Shown one piece after another: positions 19,635-28,344 of a stretch of DNA of 64,000 nt. Origin of the DNA: Nitzschia sp. DOCU1. Taxonomy: Eukaryota; Bacillariophyta; Bacillariophyceae; Bacillariales; Bacillariaceae. The DNA is taken from the NCBI GenBank assembly GCA_951394045.1, contig OX595994.1:1674001-1738000 (forward strand). Reading direction: 5' to 3'. Each line of letters starts with the position of its first letter. Position 1 is the first letter of the stretch. Both the position numbers and the translations under genes were made by a program. The notes under the pieces are model-generated. The model searched no databases. It saw nothing but the letters and a program-made list of their open reading frames with translations, and was not told the origin of the DNA.

Positions 19635-20244
19635 ATGAAGATCTCTAAGGCCCTGATCTGTTTTGTTCTCGTCGCTGGCACCGCGACGGCTTATACGCTT
19701 TCCATGTCGGTGGGAGGCCGTCGCGACACTTCGGCGTTGGATCGCCGATCCTTCATTGGCACCACCGCAGCTGGAATTGTGACCGCTGCCGGCTTGGCAT
19801 CTCCCGCCTTGGCGGATGAACCATACGCCGATTTTATCACTACTGAAAGTGGCATGAAATACAAGATTCTCAAGGAAGGAGATGGAGCCGTACCGACGCC
19901 GGGTATGACTGTGAAAGCTCACTACACGGGCTGGCTAGACGGCTTTGACTCTATTCGCAAGTTTGATAGCTCGCGGGATCGTGGCCGGCCATTTACTTTC
20001 AAAGTTGGAGCTGGGCAAGTCATCCGTGGTTGGGATGAAGCGTTCTCGACAATGAAAGTGGGCGAGCGCCGACAAATCATTCTTCCAGCGAGGTAAGTTC
20101 CAGAGCGTATCTTTGATTTCGCATGAATCTTCAGGATGCTCACTTTCTGGTCGTAGACTTGCTTACGGTGATCGTGGTGCTGGAGGCATCATTCCAGGTG
20201 GGGCTACGCTTTATTTCGATGTCGAACTTTTGGGCATTCTCTAG
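19635..20244 (+). CDS. Thylakoid-lumen FKBP-type peptidyl-prolyl isomerase (two exons)
   Basis: Exons are 19635-20092 and 20157-20244. The 64-nt intron has GTAAGT and TAG borders, and splicing restores LPARLAYGDRGAGG. The product is 181 residues. I chose the Met at 19635 because it opens a three-part targeting sequence: an ER signal peptide (ALICFVLVAGTATA) with an aromatic Tyr after the cleavage site; a plastid transit segment; then DRRSFIGTTAAGIVTAAGL ending in ALA at residue 60, a textbook twin-arginine thylakoid signal. The FKBP domain follows, with VKAHYTGWLDG, FDSSRDRGRPFTFKVGAGQV, IRGWDEA and FDVELL, so the Tyr, Asp, Phe, Val-Ile and Trp active-site positions are kept. It should catalyse proline cis-trans isomerisation during folding or assembly of lumenal photosynthetic proteins. 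Confidence 0.9.
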
Positions 20245-20361
20245 ACGACTTCAGCTATGCGTGGTCAGCAGGCCGTTAGACTACCCTCAGTGTAAACGGC
20301 CGCACTATCTGCTAGAACGACGAATAACAAATTCAAGTAACTATTAGCGATTCCTGAAGAA

Positions 20362-21213
20362 TTAGTTCTTTTTTGCTTTCTTGGCCGCCTTTTTTGCTTT
20401 CTTGGCTTCCTTCTTGGCCTTTTTGGCAGCCTTCTTTTCGGCCTTTTTGGCCTTACGTTCCGCTTTGGAGAGTTTCTTGTTATCCTCTGATGACGCGTCG
20501 CTGTCGTCCGAAGACTCGTGCTTTCTTTTAGACGACTTAGGCTCGTTCTTGGCCACTGCATTGTCGGTGGGTTGTCTATCATGATTGGCATTTTTCTGGG
20601 CAGTCGACGTGGTTCGTTTCTTGGAGCGTCGTTCTTGTTCTTCCTCCACGGGTTTACTGGGAACGCCCATGGGCATCCACCGTCGTTTCAATCCAGTGCG
20701 TTGGGCAACGGGAGCATAGGCATGACGCATCTTGTCAGCAGGAGTTGGTCCCTCTCGTGGTGCCACTTGACTTTCTGTCAAAACAGGAACACTTGCCAAG
20801 ACTTGAAAGTGCTTGGAAAATCCCTTGGTACAAGGTCGAACCGTTCCCTTTTTGTCTTCATTATTTTCATCCTCACCATCGCTGGAGCTGCTACTACTGC
20901 TGCTACTATCGTCGTTCTTGTCCTTGACGTTTTTGGATTCGTCGTCGTTTGGGACCAATACGCGAAACGTCTCGGTTTCGTCGGCATCGCCCAGTTGAAT
21001 CTTATATTCCTTTCCATTGGCGGTAAAAGTAGTAGGCTCGCCATTTAACTTTAACTGAACATCCTTTAATGCACTGAGAGGAACACCGACGGGCAATCGA
21101 AAAGTCCATAATTCCACATCTTGATTGTCTTCATCGACTGTAAACGCGGGAGGATCCAACTGTAAGGACGATGCGGTCGGCGTTGTTGGGGTTGCAGCTG
21201 CCGACGTTGCCAT
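20362..21213 (-). CDS. Possible RNA polymerase I A34.5/PAF49-like subunit
   Basis: This 283-residue protein has an N-terminal beta-rich domain of about 90 residues (PAFTVDEDNQDVELWTFRLP, then VPLSALKDVQLKLNG, GKEYKIQLG, FRVLVPN). An acidic serine run follows, then a short conserved patch (GFSKHFQVLASVPVL) and a long Lys-rich tail (KKAEKKAAKKAKKEAKKAKK). The order of an 'LW-x-x-R-x-P' strand, 'LSAL', a strand with KxYxL and a Lys-rich tail resembles the A34.5/PAF49 subunit of RNA polymerase I, whose N-terminus dimerises with A49 and whose basic tail contacts the nucleolus. The match is by shape only. The alternative is an unrelated nuclear protein with a basic tail. The gene is convergent with the FKBP gene, about 117 nt apart. 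Confidence 0.5.
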   Translation of the reverse strand: MATSAAATPTTPTASSLQLDPPAFTVDEDNQDVELWTFRLPVGVPLSALKDVQLKLNGEPTTFTANGKEYKIQLGDADETETFRVLVPNDDESKNVKDKNDDSSSSSSSSSDGEDENNEDKKGTVRPCTKGFSKHFQVLASVPVLTESQVAPREGPTPADKMRHAYAPVAQRTGLKRRWMPMGVPSKPVEEEQERRSKKRTTSTAQKNANHDRQPTDNAVAKNEPKSSKRKHESSDDSDASSEDNKKLSKAERKAKKAEKKAAKKAKKEAKKAKKAAKKAKKN

Positions 21214-21964
21214 TATTATTGCTTCGAATCAAGATGTGCCACACAATGTTTGCCGGTTCTTGCACGCCTTTCAACGAAGATGGCGCCGATCGTAGTAGCA
21301 ACGAAGATGTTGAGTGGGCCGAAATAGTAGACAAGCATGTGTGTTTCTTTCATGGCGGACAAGAAAACGACGGATGAAAGATTTTTGATGGTTCTAGCGA
21401 AATCTCCCTCCAACAGTCCCAAGATTCCGCATTCCTTCATCGGCAGACTTGCATCCAACGGATCCTTCGTGCGACATTTTTGGCTGACGCGCGCTCGTTG
21501 TTTTTGGCGCGCTTCCAAGATTCATTCCAAGGGAGCACGGATTAACAGAAGAACATTCTCCATCCTCCTAACGATTTCAACTGACTGGTAGTTCAAAATG
21601 TAGGTTTTACGGACGATTTTTTTCATTCCTTCGTAAGTCGTGAGTTGGCCAGCAACGCACGCCGGGCAAGTCAGTCGCGCGGGCTTTTCGTTGTTTCGCT
21701 TTTGCTTTCTCGCCTCCGCCGGCCACCATGATGACCCACGAGCAGTTTTCAGGACGCCGATCGTGTCACTTTTCTCAACTCAACTATTACCCTCGGAGTT
21801 GCGTTTCAGCAGTAGTGTTGTATTCGATTGACGCGTGATATCTGTTGTATTAAAGGTTGGCTAGAGAGCTTACTTGAATCAAGAAAAAGACGGCATTCTT
21901 CCTGCTGCTATTTTGAGTCGTTTGGCATCACTTCCCTCGTGGCAGCATCATCTGGATTGATACG
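21214..21964. other. Divergent intergenic region
   Basis: These 751 nt separate head-to-head genes at 21213 (minus) and 21965 (plus). Short frames are present on both strands but none has recognisable features. Both promoters are expected here. Confidence 0.45.
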
Positions 21965-24900
21965 ATGGATCCCACTGAGAAAGAACATCATGACAAGGAC
22001 GGCAAGCCTCCTCCCAAAGAAATTGATAATAAAGTCTTGGCGGCCATGTTGAGGGAGAGTGCTAGTATTGTGGAACGAGGAGAATTTGACCCCATTTTGT
22101 ACAATGCGTTGCAAGACTTTCGCGTGTATTACAAGGTCCATTATCCCACCAAAAAGAAGGACAAGGCTCGTAGCCGTAGTCGCAGTCGAAGCCGTCCTCG
22201 GGACAAAACCAAAGTCAGCAGCAACAGCTCCGTGTCGTCTCATGCCAAAGATGCTGGCAAGCAGCAGCAACAACAACAGGCTCAGCCAGTCGTTGCCAAT
22301 GGAGACTCGGTACAACCAACGTCGAGTAAATCGCTGGAAAGCGTCAGTGTGGATGGAAGTGCTGTAGCGGCAAAGGTGAAGCGTGAAGATCTAGATAGTG
22401 GTAGGGAAACCTCCCGTACTATGCCCGCGGAAGTCTTTGAACCAGAACCGACCAGCGAGCCCCATATTCCGGACATGACGGGAATGATGTCTCAACCCCC
22501 ACAAGGATCTCCATCCGTTTCTCGCTCCATTCGTTCCGTGGATACAACAGCCGCAGCATCGGGACCTAGTCCTATGCCTTATTCGTCGCCTTCGACGATT
22601 CAAAAAGCGACAGCCAATATGTTTTTGGGAAAATTGAAACTTCCGAAAAAGATGCCCTTGCCCAATGCAGCCTTTGCGGCCACGTCCAAAAAGAATGCCG
22701 ATCGTGTCAAGGAGGATCTAGAAGCCTTTAATAACCCCTTGGCACAGCAAGCGGAAAGTTCTAGGAGACGCAAACAAGCTGGGTGGTGTGAGGTTCATTT
22801 TACGATGAATTGCGCTTGCCAGCAGACGACTTCTTCGACTACTTATGGTTCGTCCACGTCGCATCCGTTACCGCACACAAGCCAGGCGCCAACGGAAAGA
22901 AACACGAACGAACATGCAGACCCTCATGCAGGCAACACATCAAACAATGCCTCACCGCCTCATGGTGTTTCTACTGCCGCTGTGCGAGTAACATCTGCAG
23001 GAGAATCGTCTGAAGGTGGGGTTTCGTCTCTAACGGTGGAAAGTACGGCCGCGGTCAAGGACGTCGCGGGTGCTAATCCCTTTGATCAAGAGTCGGACGA
23101 CGGGGAAGACGATACCTTTAACATGCAACTTCACCATGAGCCCGCCAAGCCCGAATTCCAGAAGCCTACCAATGCTAACTCTTCGCTGATTGCTAATGGT
23201 TGGATTGAACAACATCGTCGTTCAAAAATGCGGTTTGTGTGGAAAGAAGTCTTGGCATCGTTAGTGCAAGGACGCAAGCCCGGAGAAGAAACGACGCTGT
23301 GGATTCAGCGGGAGGTGGTTAACCCGCTTTCGCAAAAGAAGGAACTGGAGGCCTTGCATCAGATTCCTGTCAAGTTATTGGAGTCGTGTACGTATTTGGA
23401 TTATACGCCAGATAATCGATTCACTCTGAAAGTATACAATGCTGGAGAAGAATTTATATTTCGATGTCGGACCGATCAGGCTGCACTTAAGTGGGTAGCC
23501 ATTTTGCAAAAGCATCATACATTATCCAAGGGCGGTGGTATTGCCGAAAAGACTTCTTTTGAAGAAGAAAAGAAGGGACCGGAACCATCGTCTCAACAGC
23601 AACAACAACGAATGACGGTCAATGAGTTGCGAGCTATTTGTCATGGGGCAGGAATCAATACGGTGGGTATGGAACGTGGTCAACTGGAAAGAGCGGCAGA
23701 AGAAGTTAGAAAGCGAGGAACCTTTTTCCCGCCTGCTCCAGGAGCACCGCAACCGATCCCTGTACCGCATTCTGCGGCTCCCCCACAACAGCAACAGCAG
23801 CAAACGTATCCACAAGCGCCTACTGCTCCGGAACAATCACAAGCCCCTTCTGCTGCGACAGGCGGCGGCAGCAGCAACGCCAAACTCAGCATTAGTGAAT
23901 TACGTGCCATTTGTCATGGCGCGGGAATCAATACTGCTGGTATGGAACGCGCTCAACTGGAAATGGCGGCAGAAGAAGTACGTAAACGAGGAACTTACTT
24001 TCCACCCCCAGGTAGTCATCCAACGGCGCCCGCACCACCAAAGTCGGGAGGAAGTCATTATTCGGCTCCACAACCGACCACGCATACAGCGGCACCTCCA
24101 CCAGCACCACAGCCAGAGTCTACGCAGGATCGATTGAGTGTCAGTGAATTGCGGGCGATTTGCCATGGGGCTGGTATCAATACAGTTGGCATGGAACGCA
24201 GTCAACTGGAACGAGCTGCAGAAGAAGTTCGAAAGCGTGGTACCTACTTTGATCCGCCCAATACCACAAGCACTGCTCCAGCACCGGCATCACATCCACA
24301 AACGGCCGCCACTGGTTCTCAATCGGCCGAAGAGTTGCGACGAGAAGCTGCGATGCGCCAAGAGGCCGAGGAAAAGATTCGTCGGGCCAAGGACGAGTAC
24401 AATCGTCAAATGATGGAAGAAGAGCATCGCCGTCGTATGGCAGAGCAAGAGCATCAACGACGCGTGGCGGAACAGCAAGCAGCTGAGCAACGTCGGCGCT
24501 ATGCGGAGCAGCAGGCAGCGTGGCAAAAGCAGCAACAAGAACAGCAGGCGGCAGAGCAGCGGCGGCGGCACGAAGAAGCTGTGCGCCAGCAACAACAATG
24601 GCAGCAACAGCAGTGGCATCAGCAACAACAACAGCAGCAGCAGCAATGGAGTCAACAGCAGCAACAACAGTGGCATCAGCAACAACGCCCTCAGCAGCAG
24701 GCTCAATGGCATCAACAGCAGCAGCAGCAACGTCCGGGCGCCCCCCCGCCTCAGCAGCAGGCTCATCATCACTCGGCGGCCAGCGAAAAGTATGCGAAAA
24801 TGGCCAATCAAACCGACGAAGCTGGCCAAGCGGCGGTTATCACTCGTATCAAACACGATATTTTGATTAATTGGGCACTGCAACCTCCCCAACTCCAAAT

Positions 24901-25216
24901 GCTGCGCCCTATTGACCACTTGTTATGTTCCATCCACAAAGTCTTTCCTCCGGCTCTAGGCGTCCCCGCCCACGATTACTTTACAAAGTGGAAGGCGTTG
25001 ACTAGCAAGGACGTGTGTAATGATGCCGGCCTGCCCGATGAAGAACGTTTGAAAAAGGCGGTTCGCAAGCTCCGATTCTTTTTGCATCCTGACAAGATTC
25101 CCAAGGATTTGAATTCGGAGCAAAGCTTCATGGTGAAAATGTTGTGGGATGTCACGTCCGATGCCTGGGAAGAATTTGAAAAGCGCAAGGAAGATTTGGA
25201 TTGGATTAATAAGTAA
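21965..25216 (+). CDS. Scaffold protein: PH-like domain, three SAP-like repeats, Q-rich coiled coil, J-like domain
   Basis: This is a 1083-residue single-exon protein. An N-terminal helical segment (about 20-60) is followed by an Arg-Ser repeat (RSRSRSRSR, near 72) and disordered regions. Residues about 417-518 look like a PH domain (RFVWKEVLASL at the start, FRCRTDQAALKWVAILQKH as the last helix). Three near-identical modules of about 40 residues then follow at about 550-590, 641-681 and 724-764. Each contains ELRAICHGAGINT and RAAEEVRKRGTxF-like ends, a pattern close to a SAP motif. A Gln-rich charged coiled coil covers about 780-935. The C-terminus (about 985-1083) contains LRFFLHPDKIPKDL, an HPD motif in a helix-rich setting as in J domains and most like auxilin-type C-terminal J domains. 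Phosphoinositide binding and Hsp70 recruitment are inferred. Confidence 0.75.
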   Translation: MDPTEKEHHDKDGKPPPKEIDNKVLAAMLRESASIVERGEFDPILYNALQDFRVYYKVHYPTKKKDKARSRSRSRSRPRDKTKVSSNSSVSSHAKDAGKQQQQQQAQPVVANGDSVQPTSSKSLESVSVDGSAVAAKVKREDLDSGRETSRTMPAEVFEPEPTSEPHIPDMTGMMSQPPQGSPSVSRSIRSVDTTAAASGPSPMPYSSPSTIQKATANMFLGKLKLPKKMPLPNAAFAATSKKNADRVKEDLEAFNNPLAQQAESSRRRKQAGWCEVHFTMNCACQQTTSSTTYGSSTSHPLPHTSQAPTERNTNEHADPHAGNTSNNASPPHGVSTAAVRVTSAGESSEGGVSSLTVESTAAVKDVAGANPFDQESDDGEDDTFNMQLHHEPAKPEFQKPTNANSSLIANGWIEQHRRSKMRFVWKEVLASLVQGRKPGEETTLWIQREVVNPLSQKKELEALHQIPVKLLESCTYLDYTPDNRFTLKVYNAGEEFIFRCRTDQAALKWVAILQKHHTLSKGGGIAEKTSFEEEKKGPEPSSQQQQQRMTVNELRAICHGAGINTVGMERGQLERAAEEVRKRGTFFPPAPGAPQPIPVPHSAAPPQQQQQQTYPQAPTAPEQSQAPSAATGGGSSNAKLSISELRAICHGAGINTAGMERAQLEMAAEEVRKRGTYFPPPGSHPTAPAPPKSGGSHYSAPQPTTHTAAPPPAPQPESTQDRLSVSELRAICHGAGINTVGMERSQLERAAEEVRKRGTYFDPPNTTSTAPAPASHPQTAATGSQSAEELRREAAMRQEAEEKIRRAKDEYNRQMMEEEHRRRMAEQEHQRRVAEQQAAEQRRRYAEQQAAWQKQQQEQQAAEQRRRHEEAVRQQQQWQQQQWHQQQQQQQQQWSQQQQQQWHQQQRPQQQAQWHQQQQQQRPGAPPPQQQAHHHSAASEKYAKMANQTDEAGQAAVITRIKHDILINWALQPPQLQMLRPIDHLLCSIHKVFPPALGVPAHDYFTKWKALTSKDVCNDAGLPDEERLKKAVRKLRFFLHPDKIPKDLNSEQSFMVKMLWDVTSDAWEEFEKRKEDLDWINK
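23612..24262 (+). repeat. Three intragenic SAP-like repeat units
   Basis: The units lie at about 23612-23733, 23885-24008 and 24134-24260, separated by Pro/Gln-rich linkers of about 45-50 codons. Protein identity between units is very high while the linkers differ, and codon choice differs between units, so the duplication is not recent and the units are under selection. Confidence 0.85.
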
Positions 25217-25306
25217 ACCCGTGAGACAGTAGTAGTACAATTTTAGATGGATTTGTAAAGAGTTTGTCCAAAATTGCCTTGTTACTATGCTTAGATAGAT
25301 GCTAGT

Positions 25307-27796
25307 CTAGTCGTCCGGAGAAATTCGAATCTTGACTTTGCGAATGGCCTGCTTGGGTAGGATCCTCAGGCGCTTGTGAAACTTGTAGCCGACCACATGC
25401 ACATCGTCCTTGTCCTTGTCTTTCTTTTCATCCTCCCCATTCTCATTGCCTGTTTTGGGTTTGGGCCCTAGATCCAGGGCACATCGGCCTTGCAATTCTA
25501 GACGACCCTGCCCATTGTGTCCCAACACGACCATTTCACAATTTCGAGGATTCGCCAAAATGTTGAATTGGTCAATAGTGTAGCGAAAGTATCGAGCCAA
25601 AAGAACACGAATACTGATACCGTGCGTTACCAAGACGTAATTGCGACTTTTGCTCATTTCAAAGCTTCGCCACAGCGAGTCCAAAAAAGTAGAAACTCTA
25701 TCAAAGACGTCCGACGCAGACTCTCCATGCGGAAAGCGGTAATAAAAGATTCCAAAACGATGACGTTCCTGTTTGGCTTTACGGATCGTTTCAGGATCTT
25801 GATAGTTACCAAAATCTTGTTCGCGAATCCGAGAATCTTCATTCCAAGTCAAGCCCATTTCCATTAAACGACGGTACCACGCCTTGATTCGTTTTTCCTT
25901 GTTGGCAATATGAGAAAATTCCTTGGGGTCACACCAGGCACTCACCATGCCATGAAAGGTTTCCACAGTTCGAACGTAGGGTGATACAATAAAGTGGACC
26001 GTTTCTCCTCGCCTCAAAATCTTCTGCTTTAAAATTTCTCCAGCCGCACGAGCTTGTTCCCATCCTAGTCTGGTCAATGGCATGGCATTGTCGGGTGTCG
26101 TACTGTAGAGTAATTCATTGATATTGCCCATGGATTGACCGTGTCGAATCAAAATGACTTTTTCGGGCATGATGGTCGCATTGTACTGCGCCCGTAATTG
26201 ACGATGATCTTGTTGGGAAATGACGGGACCAACTTGGAGGGAAGGCTGGGGGGATGGTCGAGGTGCGATTGCCACGTTGCGAGGATCCGACGATCGTGGC
26301 TTGGTGTCGGAGAGTATACTGTTGCTACTCATTTGTCGACTCCACATGCGCTGTAATGCTAGTGGGAAAGACGTTGGCATTTCGGGTTCTGGCTCATTAC
26401 GATCCGCCGACATGTTGGGGGGAAGACTCTTTCGTCTAGCTTTTCTTTTGTTGTCTTGTTGAGATTTACTTTGTGTACGATAGTCCGAGTCGATACTGGA
26501 TTGGGTACGAGACGCAATATGAGGATGAGGTCTTCGTTCCTTGGTCTTTCGGGGAGGCAAATCCGCCGAAGGAGATGGAATGGGCGGTGGTGCGGAAGCT
26601 CTATTCGTCCCCCCATGGGCTGGAGTATATGGTTCCTCGTCAGTCTTGTTGTAGTTGTTGTTGTTGTCAATAGTAGTAGACTCCATGAATAAATTCAAAA
26701 ACGAAGGCACGCGTTTTCGAAAGGCTTCTGGCCATGACGACGAACTTTCCGTGGACTCTTCCTTGGAGCGATGTTTTCTCTGAGAGGGTCGATGCGAATG
26801 TTTCATCCATACAAACTGTTCTTCGGAAGAGTCGGAACCTTCTGAAGACACACTATTGGCATCATTATTTTCTTCTTCATCCTCATCCGAGTCTACCATT
26901 CGAGGATGAGAAACCACAATAGACGCTGATGGTTTCATCTTGGGAGGTGGGGTCGGTTGTACATCTGGATTGTGGTTACTGTTGTTGTGATGATGATGAG
27001 GATGGGAGGATGAGGAATCATTATTATAATGTTGAGATTCTTGTTTCATTTCTTGAAAAGCTCTGGAACCAGGATGGGCGCACATGACATCTCCTCGTTC
27101 CGAACTAGAAAGACTAGTATTTTGTGGCTGATTTCGTCGAGGATCATTTTCATTGAAATGTTCAAAATGTCTCCAATTTCGATTCTTGGGATGAAAGTCG
27201 TAGTCTGAATTAGGATGCAAGCCTTGTTGATCAACAGTAGCTGCTTTACTATCGCGCCGTTCCAAAGAAGGAAAGTCAATTGCAAGGGATTGACGACTCA
27301 AATTGCGAGAATGACAGTGTAAATCCCATTCCGTCACACCCACTGGCGTGGTAGCAGTAGCCGGAGTGACGGGAGGTGGATCAAAGAGACCCGAGAGCGA
27401 TGGAGTATTATTAACAGGACGTGTCGAAGAAGAGCGATTGGTACCTCTCCATGTCAATTCCTGGTCCACCACGGGAGTAAAACTTTCATTTGCCATGGAG
27501 GATGATTTATCCAACGACTCGGCTGGCATCAGCAACGAATCATGAATGTTTTCGTAACTGAGTCGATCGTGAACTCGTCGACTATGATACCACTTTCGTA
27601 ACTGTTCTAAATTCGCATCATTATTGTCATTGTCATCAATATACTCGACTCGATCGATATTGTCATCCGTATCATTACCCCACTGCTGGTCTCCCATTGC
27701 CTTGGCCCATTGTGCCACTGCCGTGGTGGCGAGAAAGAGTCCGACCGAAGCCAGGACGGGCACCCACGTGTCCTGGCTGCTGGAATTTCGGGACAT
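25307..27796 (-). CDS. Membrane-anchored histidine-phosphatase (phosphoglycerate-mutase-like) protein
   Basis: This 829-residue protein has one hydrophobic segment near the N-terminus (VPVLASVGLFLATTAVAQWA, about 13-32). About 500 low-complexity, mostly polar residues follow (His, Asn and Ser runs, acidic clusters), then a histidine-phosphatase domain from about 545 to 760. The catalytic motif VILIRHGQS contains R551-H552-G553. Further landmarks are the Arg in VSPYVRTVET, the acid/Arg pair in RIREQDFGNY, and the second catalytic His in YVLVTHGISIRVLLARYF. All residues needed for phosphohistidine chemistry seem present. The family includes phosphatases and mutases acting on sugars, inositol phosphates or proteins; the DFGNYQD-type sequence is also seen in fungal and plant broad-range phosphatases. 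The substrate is unknown. The basic tail (KFHKRLRILPKQAIRKVKIR) may contact membranes. Confidence 0.8.
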   Translation of the reverse strand: MSRNSSSQDTWVPVLASVGLFLATTAVAQWAKAMGDQQWGNDTDDNIDRVEYIDDNDNNDANLEQLRKWYHSRRVHDRLSYENIHDSLLMPAESLDKSSSMANESFTPVVDQELTWRGTNRSSSTRPVNNTPSLSGLFDPPPVTPATATTPVGVTEWDLHCHSRNLSRQSLAIDFPSLERRDSKAATVDQQGLHPNSDYDFHPKNRNWRHFEHFNENDPRRNQPQNTSLSSSERGDVMCAHPGSRAFQEMKQESQHYNNDSSSSHPHHHHNNSNHNPDVQPTPPPKMKPSASIVVSHPRMVDSDEDEEENNDANSVSSEGSDSSEEQFVWMKHSHRPSQRKHRSKEESTESSSSWPEAFRKRVPSFLNLFMESTTIDNNNNYNKTDEEPYTPAHGGTNRASAPPPIPSPSADLPPRKTKERRPHPHIASRTQSSIDSDYRTQSKSQQDNKRKARRKSLPPNMSADRNEPEPEMPTSFPLALQRMWSRQMSSNSILSDTKPRSSDPRNVAIAPRPSPQPSLQVGPVISQQDHRQLRAQYNATIMPEKVILIRHGQSMGNINELLYSTTPDNAMPLTRLGWEQARAAGEILKQKILRRGETVHFIVSPYVRTVETFHGMVSAWCDPKEFSHIANKEKRIKAWYRRLMEMGLTWNEDSRIREQDFGNYQDPETIRKAKQERHRFGIFYYRFPHGESASDVFDRVSTFLDSLWRSFEMSKSRNYVLVTHGISIRVLLARYFRYTIDQFNILANPRNCEMVVLGHNGQGRLELQGRCALDLGPKPKTGNENGEDEKKDKDKDDVHVVGYKFHKRLRILPKQAIRKVKIRISPDD

Positions 27797-28344
27797 TAGA
27801 TTGTTTGTGGCGTTAGGGTGCAGGCATCATCAGAGAGTGTAGTCATTCAGCGTTTGCTACAGTGCTTTTTATGGGAGCGTCATCCGCAAATGCCATGGTC
27901 GTCTCGCTGTGCGCTTCACACACATGGTGGAGAGGAGAAAGGAGAGTTGCGTTTTTCTCACGTCAAATTCAACTTGTTCGCTCACCGTCGTTCGCCGGCT
28001 CGCTTTGTTCCGAATACTGTTCGACTGGTTTGACCAATGGATACTATCAGCTCCGCCAGATACGAGCGAACTTTTTGCGAGAAAGAAAAGACTACTGATA
28101 GTTCATCACACATGGATGCTAATACTCTGCAGAAAAGGTCATCGTTGTTTCGTATTGAGTATGCTCTCTATTCAGCGAAAGAAGTGCGGGGGGTGGTCTG
28201 TTTGTCGGGCGCTCTAACCTTCCGCCCCCCGGCCTACCCATTTGCAGGTGTCTTGCGTCGTTTTTCGGAACAAGCTTCTCCTACGCTAATAGTAGTAGAG
28301 CCCAAGAAAGGTGTAGTCAACACTGTGCTAGGTAATAGCATGGC
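27797..28344. other. Intergenic region, no gene recognised
   Basis: These 548 nt between two minus-strand genes hold only short frames; a plus-strand frame that runs on into the neighbouring gene is judged to be its antisense shadow. Confidence 0.45.
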
